From positions 1-64,000 of the forward strand of contig JACRBL010000040.1 of assembly GCA_016234485.1 (NCBI GenBank): a DNA stretch of 64,000 nt, given 5' to 3'. A program made the position numbers and the translations under genes. This document shows positions 1 to 8,230 of the stretch, piece by piece; the stretch's first letter is position 1; the number at the start of each line of letters is the position of its first letter. A model generated the notes under the pieces. It searched no databases. It was given only the letters and a program-made list of their open reading frames with translations, and was not told the DNA's origin. Origin of the DNA: Chloroflexota bacterium. GTDB taxonomy: Bacteria; Chloroflexota; Anaerolineae; Anaerolineales; Villigracilaceae.

Positions 1-62
1 TGCAAGAACCGTTGCTCGGGCGTTTTGGCTTCCTGCCGACTGATTTCTTGTTCGTTGCTCAT
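1..62 (-). CDS. N-terminus of an unidentified protein (partial)
   Basis: Only the first 20 codons lie inside the window; the gene runs off the left edge. The reverse-strand ATG at 62 is preceded by a good GAGGTG ribosome binding site about six bases upstream. The translation begins MSNEQEISRQ and is polar and charged, with no signal peptide. Too little is visible to name a family. Confidence 0.5.
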   Translation of the reverse strand, partial: MSNEQEISRQEAKTPEQRFL

Positions 63-246
63 TTGTCACCTCTTTAGATTATAGCGGCCGCACCGCTCCT
101 CAAAGGGGACAGGTGTCACCATATATGTAATCTGTGGCAAAAGACTTTTTGTCGGGCAGTCGTCTACCAAAAGTAGAAGAAACGATCTTTTAGGAACCCG
201 TGTCATCCGCGAAATCCCTGTCCAAAAATTCACGCCACCCAACTGT

Positions 247-252
247 TATACT
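247..252 (+). promoter_or_regulatory. -10 box giving a leaderless start for the DUF309 gene
   Basis: TATACT ends seven bases before the ATG at 259, so transcription should begin at or next to the A of the start codon. There is no Shine-Dalgarno sequence. The same geometry is seen at the starts at 1456, 32110 (reverse), 51446 and near 20419. Confidence 0.5.
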
Positions 253-258
253 CCCCAC

Positions 259-651
259 ATGGACGATTGCAACGAACCCCTCCCTATCCACGCGCAAGAG
301 GGACTCCGTCTCTTCAATGCAGGCCATTACTTTGAAGCGCACGAAGCCCTCGAACTGGCCTGGCGCGCCGAGGCGCGTCCGATTCGCGATTTGTATCGCG
401 GGGTATTGCAGGCCGCGGTTGTCTACCTGCACATGCAGCGCGGCAACTTCAACGGGGCAGTCAAAGTGGGCGAGCGTTGCCTGAGGATCCTAAACGGCCT
501 CCCCGCCTCCTGCCGCGGCCTCCGCGTGGACATCCTCCGCGCCGACCTCGCCCGCGCGCTGGACGCGTGGCAAGCGCAGGGACCCGAACACCTCCACGAA
601 ATGGATTGGTCTCTGCTCAAGCCTGTCGAATGGAAAGAATTGGGAAAATAG
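259..651 (+). CDS. DUF309 family protein
   Basis: A 130-residue protein that matches the DUF309 family in length and in its helical core: a 'FNAGHYFEAHEALE' segment near residue 15, then an 'LYRGVLQAAV' helix. The paired His/Glu residues of the first helix (HYFEAHE) are the family's hallmark. No biochemical role is established for the family. The start at 259 is chosen because a TATACT box lies seven bases upstream (leaderless) and the family core begins about 15 residues later. The gene stands alone; the next gene converges from the other strand after a short gap. Confidence 0.75.
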   Translation: MDDCNEPLPIHAQEGLRLFNAGHYFEAHEALELAWRAEARPIRDLYRGVLQAAVVYLHMQRGNFNGAVKVGERCLRILNGLPASCRGLRVDILRADLARALDAWQAQGPEHLHEMDWSLLKPVEWKELGK

Positions 652-662
652 ATTCGCCGCGA

Positions 663-1406
663 TTATGGGGTGGTCAAACGAAACGTCTGAATTGCCGCGT
701 CGAAATCGGGCAGGCGCGTATACAACTCGTTGAATGGCGTCTTAAATCCCAGATAGTAGATCGCGTTATCCGTGTAGATCGCGTAGAACGCCAGGCCTGC
801 ATACGCCCCATCAATGTTAATGTCAAAGATCAACCTGCGCGCGTCAAATGACTCGAGCGTGAACTTAAACTCATCGCGCTCCAAAAGCCGTCCCTGGCGC
901 GAAAGCGTCCCAAACTGGTCATCCACCATCTCGTCCAGGCTGGGAGCGAAGGGACTGCGCGCCAACACCTGCAACGTGGTATTCATCCGAAACGTGCTGG
1001 GCGTCGAATCCCGAAGCCCCATCAATAGGGCGGTCGTGTCGGCATCCAAAAGGTTGGCGGTCTTATCCAACTCATCCTTGCTGAGAATCGAATAGGAAGG
1101 CGGAACCCAGATCTCCACGCCCGCATCTATGAAATGAATCCAGCCCGCAGGCACAAGCGACTCGTACGTGATCGGCGTGGGCGAAGGCGTGATCGTAGCC
1201 GTGGCCGTTGGCGCGGGTGTGAACGTGGGCGCGGGAGTAAAATTTGGAATCTCCAATTCGGGCGAAATATACGCCGCGGCCACTTGCAGGTTCAGCCACA
1301 TGTAGCCGCCCACCACAACCCCACCCATACACAAAAGCATCACCCCAACAACGCCCCACTGCGGGATGGTCATTCCAAGAAAACGTTTTGCGCGCGGTCT
1401 GCTCAT
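663..1406 (-). CDS. Single-pass membrane-anchored extracellular protein
   Basis: A 247-residue protein. The start at 1406 (MSRPRAK) is preferred over longer in-frame extensions because GGAGG lies about five bases upstream and the extension is Gly/Val-rich antisense of the neighbouring lipoprotein linker. Residues about 14-37 form one transmembrane segment, followed by a Pro/Thr/Ala linker (FTPAPTFTPAPT) and an extracellular domain of about 170 residues with alternating strands. I do not recognise the domain. A PsbP/LpqN-like lipid- or protein-binding fold is possible but unproven. It is transcribed divergently from the beta-lactamase-like lipoprotein. Confidence 0.6.
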   Translation of the reverse strand: MSRPRAKRFLGMTIPQWGVVGVMLLCMGGVVVGGYMWLNLQVAAAYISPELEIPNFTPAPTFTPAPTATATITPSPTPITYESLVPAGWIHFIDAGVEIWVPPSYSILSKDELDKTANLLDADTTALLMGLRDSTPSTFRMNTTLQVLARSPFAPSLDEMVDDQFGTLSRQGRLLERDEFKFTLESFDARRLIFDINIDGAYAGLAFYAIYTDNAIYYLGFKTPFNELYTRLPDFDAAIQTFRLTTP

Positions 1407-1455
1407 ATCGGCCTCCAGCGATAATTCTACTTGGTTTTGGATTAAAATGCCGCCC

Positions 1456-2760
1456 ATGAATAAATTTGCCGTCCTGTTAATACTTTTCTTTTTGACGACT
1501 TCGACTCTCGCCTGCGCGCCCACGCCCGCGCCTGACGCGACTCCCACGCCCTGCCCCACGCCGGAGCCGACCGCGTCCACTCCCCACCCCACAGCGGACT
1601 CCACCCCTCGCGCCACTTCGACCGCGCGCGTTTCCCCGCCAAACCACACCGAGGCCTTTCTCTCCTCCCTCCTCCTTTCAGACGGCAGTTGCCACCCGCA
1701 AAAAACCGCCGAAGATATCGGCGTCTACATCTACGACCTGACGAACGACCGCGCGCTCGTTTCCATCAACGCGGATGTGCCGTTCCAGTTCGCGTCCGCG
1801 TTCAAAGCGCCAGCCATGGTTTACTTCCTTTCCTCATGCCGCCACATCTGGGACTCGTCCGACGCGGCCTGGCAGGATCATTTTCACAATTTGGAAGCGG
1901 CAGAAAATATCGAATACTACGTCAGCCCTGAATATCAACAACTGGTTTCCGAATTTCTGGCCGACCCGCGTAATTGGAAAAACGTGGGCGATTTTTTCAG
2001 CGAACACCGCTACTCGCTCAACGGCGCAGGCGGAGACATTGACCAACGCTATTTCGTGCTGGAAAAAGTCTACTCCATGATCGCGCAAAGCGCCAACCTT
2101 GCCACAGCAGATATTTTGCAATTCACCTTTGAAAATTGCGTGGACGCCTCGCAACTTAAAATTGACGAGCCTTGCGGCGAAGCAAACGCTATCAACTCGT
2201 TCAACGCCTGGTTCAACCAATTCTCCCAAATCCAATATCCCGACAACACTCCCCTTCGGGGGCTATACGAATACGGTTCCGTCCTCGTCAACGGAGAGGA
2301 ACTCACCCTCCCCACACACGGTCAACGCGACCTGTGCGCCGTCCAAACCGCCACGCTCAAATGCGATCCGTTCTCCATCGCCTACAACGTGTACACGCCG
2401 CGCGACCTCTTCCAATTCTACGACGCGCTCTACCATCTCCGCGACGAACGCCTGCGCGATACTGCCCTCTCCCTCCTGCAAGTGGATGAGGCTGGTCCCG
2501 CTCGCGGCAATCTCAAAAATTTGGCGCGGACGATCCACGCCGTTTCGTTCAGCAAGAACGGGCAGGCCTTCTACAACAACGGCTCTATCCACACCGACGC
2601 GGGCATCGTCCGCTATAAGGGACGCGAATACATCATCGTCACGCTCTCGTTCAACGCGCTCGACTCGATGATTCGTCTCTACGGTTCGTTTGATAGCAAA
2701 GGGGAACTCGTCAGCGATCCTGGGTTGATTCAGAATCTATTGGAGGAGACATTACCGTAA
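1456..2760 (+). CDS. Beta-lactamase-like serine hydrolase lipoprotein
   Basis: A 434-residue exported lipoprotein. MNKFAVLLILFF is a signal sequence ending at a TLAC lipobox, followed by a Pro/Thr/Ala linker of about 35 residues and a class A beta-lactamase-type domain. The catalytic SxxK motif is visible as S-A-F-K after a 'YDLTNDR' strand, and a K-N-G sequence (SKNGQAF) near the C-terminus is in the place of the family's KTG box. The domain is longer than in true beta-lactamases. A resistance role cannot be claimed; a cell-wall or peptide hydrolase is equally likely. The start at 1456 follows a TAAAAT box by eight bases, so it may be leaderless. Confidence 0.65.
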   Translation: MNKFAVLLILFFLTTSTLACAPTPAPDATPTPCPTPEPTASTPHPTADSTPRATSTARVSPPNHTEAFLSSLLLSDGSCHPQKTAEDIGVYIYDLTNDRALVSINADVPFQFASAFKAPAMVYFLSSCRHIWDSSDAAWQDHFHNLEAAENIEYYVSPEYQQLVSEFLADPRNWKNVGDFFSEHRYSLNGAGGDIDQRYFVLEKVYSMIAQSANLATADILQFTFENCVDASQLKIDEPCGEANAINSFNAWFNQFSQIQYPDNTPLRGLYEYGSVLVNGEELTLPTHGQRDLCAVQTATLKCDPFSIAYNVYTPRDLFQFYDALYHLRDERLRDTALSLLQVDEAGPARGNLKNLARTIHAVSFSKNGQAFYNNGSIHTDAGIVRYKGREYIIVTLSFNALDSMIRLYGSFDSKGELVSDPGLIQNLLEETLP

Positions 2761-2761
2761 C

Positions 2762-2858
2762 GTAGGTCGGAATAACATTCCTGTTTTTCAGCAGTTGTAC
2801 TGCTGAATGGCTCGCAGTCCAACTGCTCGCGAACTTTGAAGGTTGGCAACCGACCTAC
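2762..2858. repeat. Palindromic intergenic repeat (GTAGGTCGG ends)
   Basis: The spacer between two convergent genes begins GTAGGTCGG and ends CCGACCTAC, with inner palindromes (GGAATAACATTCC; CAGCAGT..ACTGCTG). A related element with GCAGGTCGGGTTGGC and the complementary arm lies at 43106-43159, and another at 48181-48262. It probably folds as a cruciform or RNA hairpin and may act as a bidirectional terminator. Confidence 0.5.
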
Positions 2859-2859
2859 T

Positions 2860-3972
2860 TCATTCAGGCTTCAAAACAATCTCCGCCATCCGATACGCGT
2901 CCAGCGCGGACGGGTCCACCGTCACGCCCAGCCCAGGCGCGGAGGGAACGTCTATCGTGCTATCGGCGTTGAGCGAAAATCGCTCGTATGTGATATCGCG
3001 CAGGTAGTAGCGCTCCGATGCGGAGATATCTCCAGGCAGGGTAAACCCAGGCAGAGAGGCCAGCGCGAGATTGGACGCGCGTCCCACGCCCGTCTCCAAC
3101 ATCCCGCCGCACCAGACAGGCATGCCGCGCGATCTGCACAAATCATGGACAGCGATGCCCTGACTTAATCCGCCCAAACGCGCGGGCTTGATGTTGATGA
3201 TGCGGCAGGCATCCATCTCGATGGCGTAACGCGCGTGCCGCGGCGTGACGATGCTCTCGTCGAGACAGATGGCGGTCTTGAACTCGGTTTGCAATTTGCG
3301 ATGATCCCAAATATCGTCTTCATACAAAGGTTGCTCGATAAGGAGAAGTTCGAGTCCATCGAGAGGTTTGAGCGCCGCGCTGGTCTTCAACGTGTACGCC
3401 GAATTTGCGTCCACTTGCAAGAGCAGCGTCGGGAACGCGACGCGGACAGATGAGGCGTCCACCACATCGCGGCCAGGTTTGATCTTGATCTTCACGCGGC
3501 GATAGCCCTGCGCCACGTAATCTGCCACGGCATGAACGAGTTTTTCTGGCGAAGATTGAAGTCCCACCGAAACGCCCACATCCACTTTGCTTTTTTCTCC
3601 GCCAAACATCTCGCGCAAAGACTTGCCCGCGCGCTTGCCGAGCAGATCCCAGATCGCCATTTCCACGCCCGCCTTGGCAAGGTTGTGACCGCGGATCCCG
3701 TCCACGCGGCGTTGGAAGTCATCCGCGTCTTCAACGTTTTGTCCCAGCAACAGCGGTGCGATGAAATCTTTGAGAATATGCCAGGCCGTGCCGATCGTCT
3801 CGTAACTGTAGCCGGGGTCACGGTCAGCCACGCACTCGCCGTATCCCGTCAGCCCGTTAGATTGAGCCGTGATGAGGATGCACTCGCGGTGTGTGATGCG
3901 CCCGAACGACGTCTCGAACGCGGAGACGAGTGGCATGCGGAGGTGCGTGAGGGTGAGGGAGTCGAATTTCAT
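2860..3972 (-). CDS. menC: o-Succinylbenzoate synthase / N-acylamino acid racemase-like enolase
   Basis: A 370-residue enolase-superfamily protein of the MenC/NSAR branch. The KxK pair (VKIKIKP, near residue 160), the metal ligands in VDAN, IEQPL and LDES, and the second catalytic lysine in NIKPARLGG are all visible. MenC makes o-succinylbenzoate for menaquinone; close relatives racemise N-acylamino acids, and sequence alone does not separate the two. No other men gene is nearby. The start at 3972 is preferred to the ATG at 3981 because GGAGGG lies nine bases upstream; the longer start would overlap the upstream stop as ATGA. It is probably cotranscribed with the zinc-ribbon gene upstream. 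Confidence 0.8.
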   Translation of the reverse strand: MKFDSLTLTHLRMPLVSAFETSFGRITHRECILITAQSNGLTGYGECVADRDPGYSYETIGTAWHILKDFIAPLLLGQNVEDADDFQRRVDGIRGHNLAKAGVEMAIWDLLGKRAGKSLREMFGGEKSKVDVGVSVGLQSSPEKLVHAVADYVAQGYRRVKIKIKPGRDVVDASSVRVAFPTLLLQVDANSAYTLKTSAALKPLDGLELLLIEQPLYEDDIWDHRKLQTEFKTAICLDESIVTPRHARYAIEMDACRIINIKPARLGGLSQGIAVHDLCRSRGMPVWCGGMLETGVGRASNLALASLPGFTLPGDISASERYYLRDITYERFSLNADSTIDVPSAPGLGVTVDPSALDAYRMAEIVLKPE

Positions 3973-3977
3973 GGCTA

Positions 3978-4478
3978 TCATCCCTCCCCCATTTTCAACT
4001 CCCGCAACGCGTCATCCATACTGATGGATTCTTTGCGCGAGCCTGGCGCGGCCGTCCCGCAATAGGGACAGATGTTCCACGGTAATTCCATGAGACGCCC
4101 GCAACTGTGACAGGGCTTCTTGAGGCGCGTCTGACAATGCGGACACACCTGCCAGTCCTCGCGGACGCGGCGTTCGCATCCTGGGCAAAGGGACTGGTCT
4201 TCCAACGCCTGGAGCAAAGTCTCCTCTTCAAGCGTGTGCTGATACTCCTCTTCGAGCGTACGCGGCGGACGTAGGATGAGATAGACCAACACGCCAGGGA
4301 TGCTGAGCGCGGCCACCAATAACGCCGAAAGGATCTGCACCAGCTGATCGCGGGCGCGCGTGCGGATATCGCGATACGTCCACACGACGAGGCTCACCCA
4401 CAGCGCGGCCAAAAACGCGCCGCCAAATCCTGTCAGGATGAGGGCGAGATTGCTTAGAAAACCAGAGTCTGTGGACAT
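3978..4478 (-). CDS. Membrane protein with double zinc ribbon
   Basis: A 166-residue protein starting at 4478, where AAGGAGAG stands five bases before the ATG. Two transmembrane helices (about residues 8-33 and 50-70) are followed by an acidic linker and two zinc ribbons: CPGC..CPHC and CHSC..CPYC. Such cytoplasmic double-zinc-ribbon tails are common in Chloroflexota and Actinobacteria membrane proteins, with no assigned function. Its stop overlaps the possible upstream start of the MenC-like gene, so the two are likely one transcript. Confidence 0.7.
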   Translation of the reverse strand: MSTDSGFLSNLALILTGFGGAFLAALWVSLVVWTYRDIRTRARDQLVQILSALLVAALSIPGVLVYLILRPPRTLEEEYQHTLEEETLLQALEDQSLCPGCERRVREDWQVCPHCQTRLKKPCHSCGRLMELPWNICPYCGTAAPGSRKESISMDDALRELKMGEG

Positions 4479-4571
4479 AAGTTCTCTCCTTGAAAACACG
4501 CTTGGCTCGAAAGGCGGACAGAAGTCCGCGCTCCGAAATTAGACTGAGAATTTCATTTTACCGCGAGCCGC

Positions 4572-5981
4572 TCACGGCGTTTGGAAGATAAAGCGCCAAT
4601 CCAATCCATTTTGAATCATCGTGGACGTGACGCCGATCACTTCGTAAAAGGTGCGGCCTGGGCGTAGAAAAATGGGATCGCCCTCGCGCGTCGCCAAAAA
4701 GAATAACTGGTCTTTTTCGGGGCGCGACCAACGGGCAGGGATCACGACTCCGTCGCGGAAAACGTAGGCCAGCCCCTCGTCCACAAGATGGATGTTGTAG
4801 ACTTCATCCTCTGCGTTGAACTTGTTCGCGAACGTGTGCGATGCAAACACGACCACCACGTTCTCCGCGTTGACCTGTTGGTTGGTGACCGCATCAATCA
4901 GAGGCGCGTACGTTTCCGCGACGCCCCCTTCCGCGTCCACGTTGACGGTTTCCTGGTAGCGGAGATATTTCCGCGTGGCGATATCGTATTCCCAATAGTT
5001 GTAGGAGCGGTTGGAATAGGTGGTGTAAATGCGCTGGACTTGTCCCTCCGAGGCGGGGACTGTTTCGCTGAAGAATCCGTTGCGGAGGGTTTGACGTGAA
5101 TTGTTCACGCCCTTTTCTTTTGCGAAATCGTTGAAGCGCGTAGTATCGAAATAATTGGTGAAATGCTCCGCGTCTTCCACGTCTTTGATGCGCGAGACAA
5201 AGAACGGCGGACAAATCCCACCCGTGCAACTGGGGATGACGAGGAAGGGATAGAGGTCGCTCCCCTTCAAATAATTCCACTCGCGCGGATCGGCATAGTT
5301 GAAGACCAGAAAGGCCTTGAACATGCGCGCCACGTGCTCATCGAAGAATCGCCCCGAGCGGACGGGTCCCACCTTTTCGGAGTTGTTTCCGTAGAAGACG
5401 CCGATGAAGCGCGTATCGCCCCACTCGATGTAATATTCAAACACCTGGTCGGTGAGAGTCAATCCATACTGCGGACGGATCTCGCGCGGGAAGTTGGAAA
5501 TCTTGATCGCCAGCGGACGACGTTCGAGCAGGACGGGATCGGCGGGCGGCAGGCCTGTCAGCGGGTTGATGTCTACCACGAGGTTGAGCGCTTCGGCCGC
5601 GGTCGGCGCGGGGGACGCGTCCACGGGCAACGGGAGGAGCGGGCTGGCCGCGGTCGGGAAGGACGCGCCAGGCTGGAAGGGCGTCGGCGTAGGATCAGAG
5701 TCGGGGGTGGCGTAAACCGCCGCGGGGTCGGTTTGAGGCGAAGCGGAAGTCGCGGAAGGACTCCCAGCGCAGGCGGTCAGCAGGAGGAAGAGTCCCAAAA
5801 GTCCCCAAAAAATTGGACGCCCATTTTTTCGTCTGACACGTGGCGCTGATAATCCGTCATTGCGAGGGTGATCTTCCCGAAGCAATCTCCTCTCGCCACG
5901 CGGGATTGCTTCGTCGGGGAAAACGCCCTCCTCGCAATGACGAGATTTGGTTGTGAGAATTTCCATCGGCAAAAAATTCAT
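4572..5981 (-). CDS. DUF3048 (YerB-like) lipoprotein with repeat-derived N-terminus
   Basis: A 469-residue protein. The C-terminal 330 residues match the DUF3048/YerB family: 'NPLTGLPP', 'RPLAIKISN', 'RPQYGLTLTDQVFEYY', 'GPVRSGR'. A lipoprotein signal (hydrophobic run ending LLTAC) precedes a Pro/Thr linker. The odd part is upstream of the signal. No ATG, GTG or TTG lies between it and a copy of the CATTGCGAG repeat at 5855-5942, so the only starts in frame are MNFLP at 5981 or MEILT at 5966. The repeat is then translated as about 30 residues ahead of the signal peptide. YerB function is unknown; the protein is presumably anchored outside the cytoplasmic membrane. Confidence 0.75.
   Translation of the reverse strand: MNFLPMEILTTKSRHCEEGVFPDEAIPRGERRLLREDHPRNDGLSAPRVRRKNGRPIFWGLLGLFLLLTACAGSPSATSASPQTDPAAVYATPDSDPTPTPFQPGASFPTAASPLLPLPVDASPAPTAAEALNLVVDINPLTGLPPADPVLLERRPLAIKISNFPREIRPQYGLTLTDQVFEYYIEWGDTRFIGVFYGNNSEKVGPVRSGRFFDEHVARMFKAFLVFNYADPREWNYLKGSDLYPFLVIPSCTGGICPPFFVSRIKDVEDAEHFTNYFDTTRFNDFAKEKGVNNSRQTLRNGFFSETVPASEGQVQRIYTTYSNRSYNYWEYDIATRKYLRYQETVNVDAEGGVAETYAPLIDAVTNQQVNAENVVVVFASHTFANKFNAEDEVYNIHLVDEGLAYVFRDGVVIPARWSRPEKDQLFFLATREGDPIFLRPGRTFYEVIGVTSTMIQNGLDWRFIFQTP
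5855..5942. repeat. CATTGCGAG repeat, copy 1 (inside the DUF3048 gene)
   Basis: Ends CGTCATTGCGAG and CTCGCAATGACG with inner GAAGCAATCTCC / GGGATTGCTTCG arms, forming a near-perfect inverted repeat of about 88 bp. Five further copies lie at 19862, 29781, 37149, 40686 and 52466. This copy is open in the frame of the gene it occupies. Confidence 0.9.
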
Positions 5982-6044
5982 GCCGCAGATTGTACAACAT
6001 TCCCGCCTCGGCTGGCAAACCTGATAAAATAATCCCGCCCCGTT

Positions 6045-7625
6045 ATGTTCATTTTGATCACAATTCTCTTTTTGTTTGCGGCCGCGCTGGCATTGGCGAT
6101 CTTTCAGGTCACGCAACCGAATTACCGTTTTGGCTGGCTCATTGCCGCGGGCGGATCGGTGTTGGCCTGGGCGGGCGTTTTGCTTTGGCAGGCGCAGATG
6201 CCGATCACGTTGCAACTGCCCGCCTGGGGAGCAACCGCGCTGTTTGCCAACGCGCCTGTGTTCGTGGCAGACCAATTCGCCTGGCCCTACGCGCTGGCGC
6301 TCGCCACGCTGGGGCTGGCGGTCATCGTCAGCGCGGCGGCGCGCGAAAATTTCCCCGCGCTGTTTTCGTGGGCGGGAACCATGACGTTGATCGGCCTCGG
6401 CTTGCTGGCAACGCTGGCCGATAATCCGCTCACGTTGGTTTTGGTTTGGGCGGCCATCGACCTGACCGAACTCACCACGCACATTTTCTCCTCCAACGAA
6501 ACCGAAACGAACGGGCGCGCAGTGGCGGGCTTCGCGGCGCGTCTCGTTGGAATCGGATTGCTACTTTGGGCCGGACTCGAAAGCATGGCGCGCGGCGCCG
6601 CGCTCGATTTTCAAACCACCGTGCCGCAGGCGGGCATCTTCCTCATTCTTGCGGCGGGCTTGCGCCTCGGCGTTCTGCCCCTGCACCTTGGATATACCTC
6701 CGACTCAGCCGTGCGCCGCGGATTTGGCACAACCCTCCGTCTCGTCTCCGCCGCGTCGAGCCTCGTGATTTTGGCGCGCATCCCCGCGCAGGGCATCTCC
6801 TCGCCGCTCGCGCCCTATCTGCTCGCGCTCACCTCGCTGGCTGGCCTCTACGCCGCCTGGATGTGGATGCGCTCACCCGACGCGCTCGCTGGCCGCCCCT
6901 ATTGGGTGATCGCCTTCGCGGCGCTGGCGCTGGCCGCGGCCTTGCGCGGCAACCCCGCGGGGTCGGTGGGCTGGGGCGTGGCGCTCATCCTGGCAGGCGG
7001 CGCGCTTTTTCTCGCGTCCATTCAAAATAAAATTCTCAATCGCGTTCTGCTCTTCGCGGGCTTGTGGGGCATATCGGCTTTGCCATTCTCGCCCAGCGCG
7101 CGCGGCTGGGAAAGCGCCGCCGAAACGAGTTGGGCAACCTTCATTATGTGGCCTGCCCTGCTCCTCGCGCAAGCCTTGCTCGCGGCTGGATTCATCCGAC
7201 ACGTCACGCGTCCCGCGACTTCGACCGACCTCGACCCCGACCGCGCCTGGGCGCGCAACGTCTACCCGATCGGCATCGGACTCCCGCTCGCGGCCCTGCT
7301 CTTGTTGGGACTCTTCGGCTGGGACGGCGCGCGCGCCTTCGGAACGCTTCCCGCGTCGCTCGTGGCGGGCGCGCTCACCCTGGCGCTTCTCTGGCTGACG
7401 CCGCGCCTGCGCTGGCTCAACCCCGTGCGCGCCCACTGGATTCGCCCGCAAGAATCTTCCGCCTCGCGCCTCGACGCGTTTTACGATTTCCTCTGGAACC
7501 TCTACCGCTCTTTCGGACGCTTGACCGAATCCATCACCGCCGCGCTCGAAGGCGACGGCGGCATCTTGTGGGCGTTGCTCTTCCTCGTCCTCTTCCTATC
7601 CCTGCTCGCGCCGAGGACGCCATGA
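6045..7625 (+). CDS. Complex I / Mrp antiporter-like membrane subunit (NuoL/M type)
   Basis: A 526-residue polytopic protein with about 13-14 hydrophobic helices, related to the proton-conducting NuoL/NuoM/NuoN/MrpA/MrpD family. Recognisable remnants are an acidic helix (WAAIDLTEL) in the position of the family's essential Glu helix and 'LPLHLGYTSDSAV' in place of the canonical HxWLPxAH motif. Several key charged residues are replaced, so ion pumping is uncertain. Its stop overlaps the next ATG as ATGA, and the third gene is coupled in the same way. No peripheral Nuo or hydrogenase subunit is in the window. Confidence 0.65.
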   Translation: MFILITILFLFAAALALAIFQVTQPNYRFGWLIAAGGSVLAWAGVLLWQAQMPITLQLPAWGATALFANAPVFVADQFAWPYALALATLGLAVIVSAAARENFPALFSWAGTMTLIGLGLLATLADNPLTLVLVWAAIDLTELTTHIFSSNETETNGRAVAGFAARLVGIGLLLWAGLESMARGAALDFQTTVPQAGIFLILAAGLRLGVLPLHLGYTSDSAVRRGFGTTLRLVSAASSLVILARIPAQGISSPLAPYLLALTSLAGLYAAWMWMRSPDALAGRPYWVIAFAALALAAALRGNPAGSVGWGVALILAGGALFLASIQNKILNRVLLFAGLWGISALPFSPSARGWESAAETSWATFIMWPALLLAQALLAAGFIRHVTRPATSTDLDPDRAWARNVYPIGIGLPLAALLLLGLFGWDGARAFGTLPASLVAGALTLALLWLTPRLRWLNPVRAHWIRPQESSASRLDAFYDFLWNLYRSFGRLTESITAALEGDGGILWALLFLVLFLSLLAPRTP

Positions 7626-8230
7626 CCCTCATTCCCTACATCGTCCTGGCGCTTTTGCTGGTCACCTCGGTGGGACTGCTCCTCAGCCGCGACTGGCGCT
7701 GGAGCCTCGGCCTGCTGGCCGCGCAATATCTCGGCATGTTCTACCTCATCACGTTGCACTGGCCGTTCAGCCTGGCCTCCGTCAAACTGGTGACGGGCTG
7801 GATGGCTTCGGCCACGATCGGCGTCACCCGCCTCGGCATGTCGGAGAATGAAGCGGAGCAGGAAGAATCGTCCTGGCCGCGCGGGCGTCTCTTCCGTCTC
7901 TTCGCGGCGGCCATCGTCATCGTGCTGGTCGTCGCGACCACGCCCAAAGTGGAGACGTTGATCCCAGGTATCAGCCGTCCTGTCATCGCGGGCGCGTTGA
8001 CTCTGGCGGGCATGGGCATTCTGCTCCTTGGCCTCACCGCCGATCCGCTTCGCATCACGCTCGGCCTGCTTACCTTGCTGGCTGGGTTCGAGATTCTTTA
8101 TGCCACCGTCGAAACTTCGATTCTGCTGGCGGGGTTGTTGTCCATCGTCAATTTGGGGTTGGCGCTGGTCGGCGCGTATTTGATGACCGCCGCGCCCGAA
8201 GAAGAGCCCGAGGAGGACATTCTCGCATGA
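7622..8230 (+). CDS. Small membrane subunit resembling NuoK/MrpC/HyfE
   Basis: A 202-residue protein with about six hydrophobic helices. The last two, around 'LLAGFEILYATVETS' and 'GLALVGAYLM', resemble NuoK/MrpC, where a membrane Glu is conserved. The N-terminal half is closer in size to hydrogenase-4 component E. A short charged cytoplasmic loop (SENEAEQEE) splits the halves, and the tail is acidic (EEEPEEDI). The start is the ATG overlapping the upstream stop by four bases. It probably assembles with the two large antiporter-like subunits on either side. Confidence 0.6.
   Translation: MTLIPYIVLALLLVTSVGLLLSRDWRWSLGLLAAQYLGMFYLITLHWPFSLASVKLVTGWMASATIGVTRLGMSENEAEQEESSWPRGRLFRLFAAAIVIVLVVATTPKVETLIPGISRPVIAGALTLAGMGILLLGLTADPLRITLGLLTLLAGFEILYATVETSILLAGLLSIVNLGLALVGAYLMTAAPEEEPEEDILA

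Noticed and set aside
1456-2760. Antibiotic-resistance beta-lactamase
   Set aside because: SxxK is present, but the domain is long and linker-attached, and other active-site motifs are only approximate; function left open.
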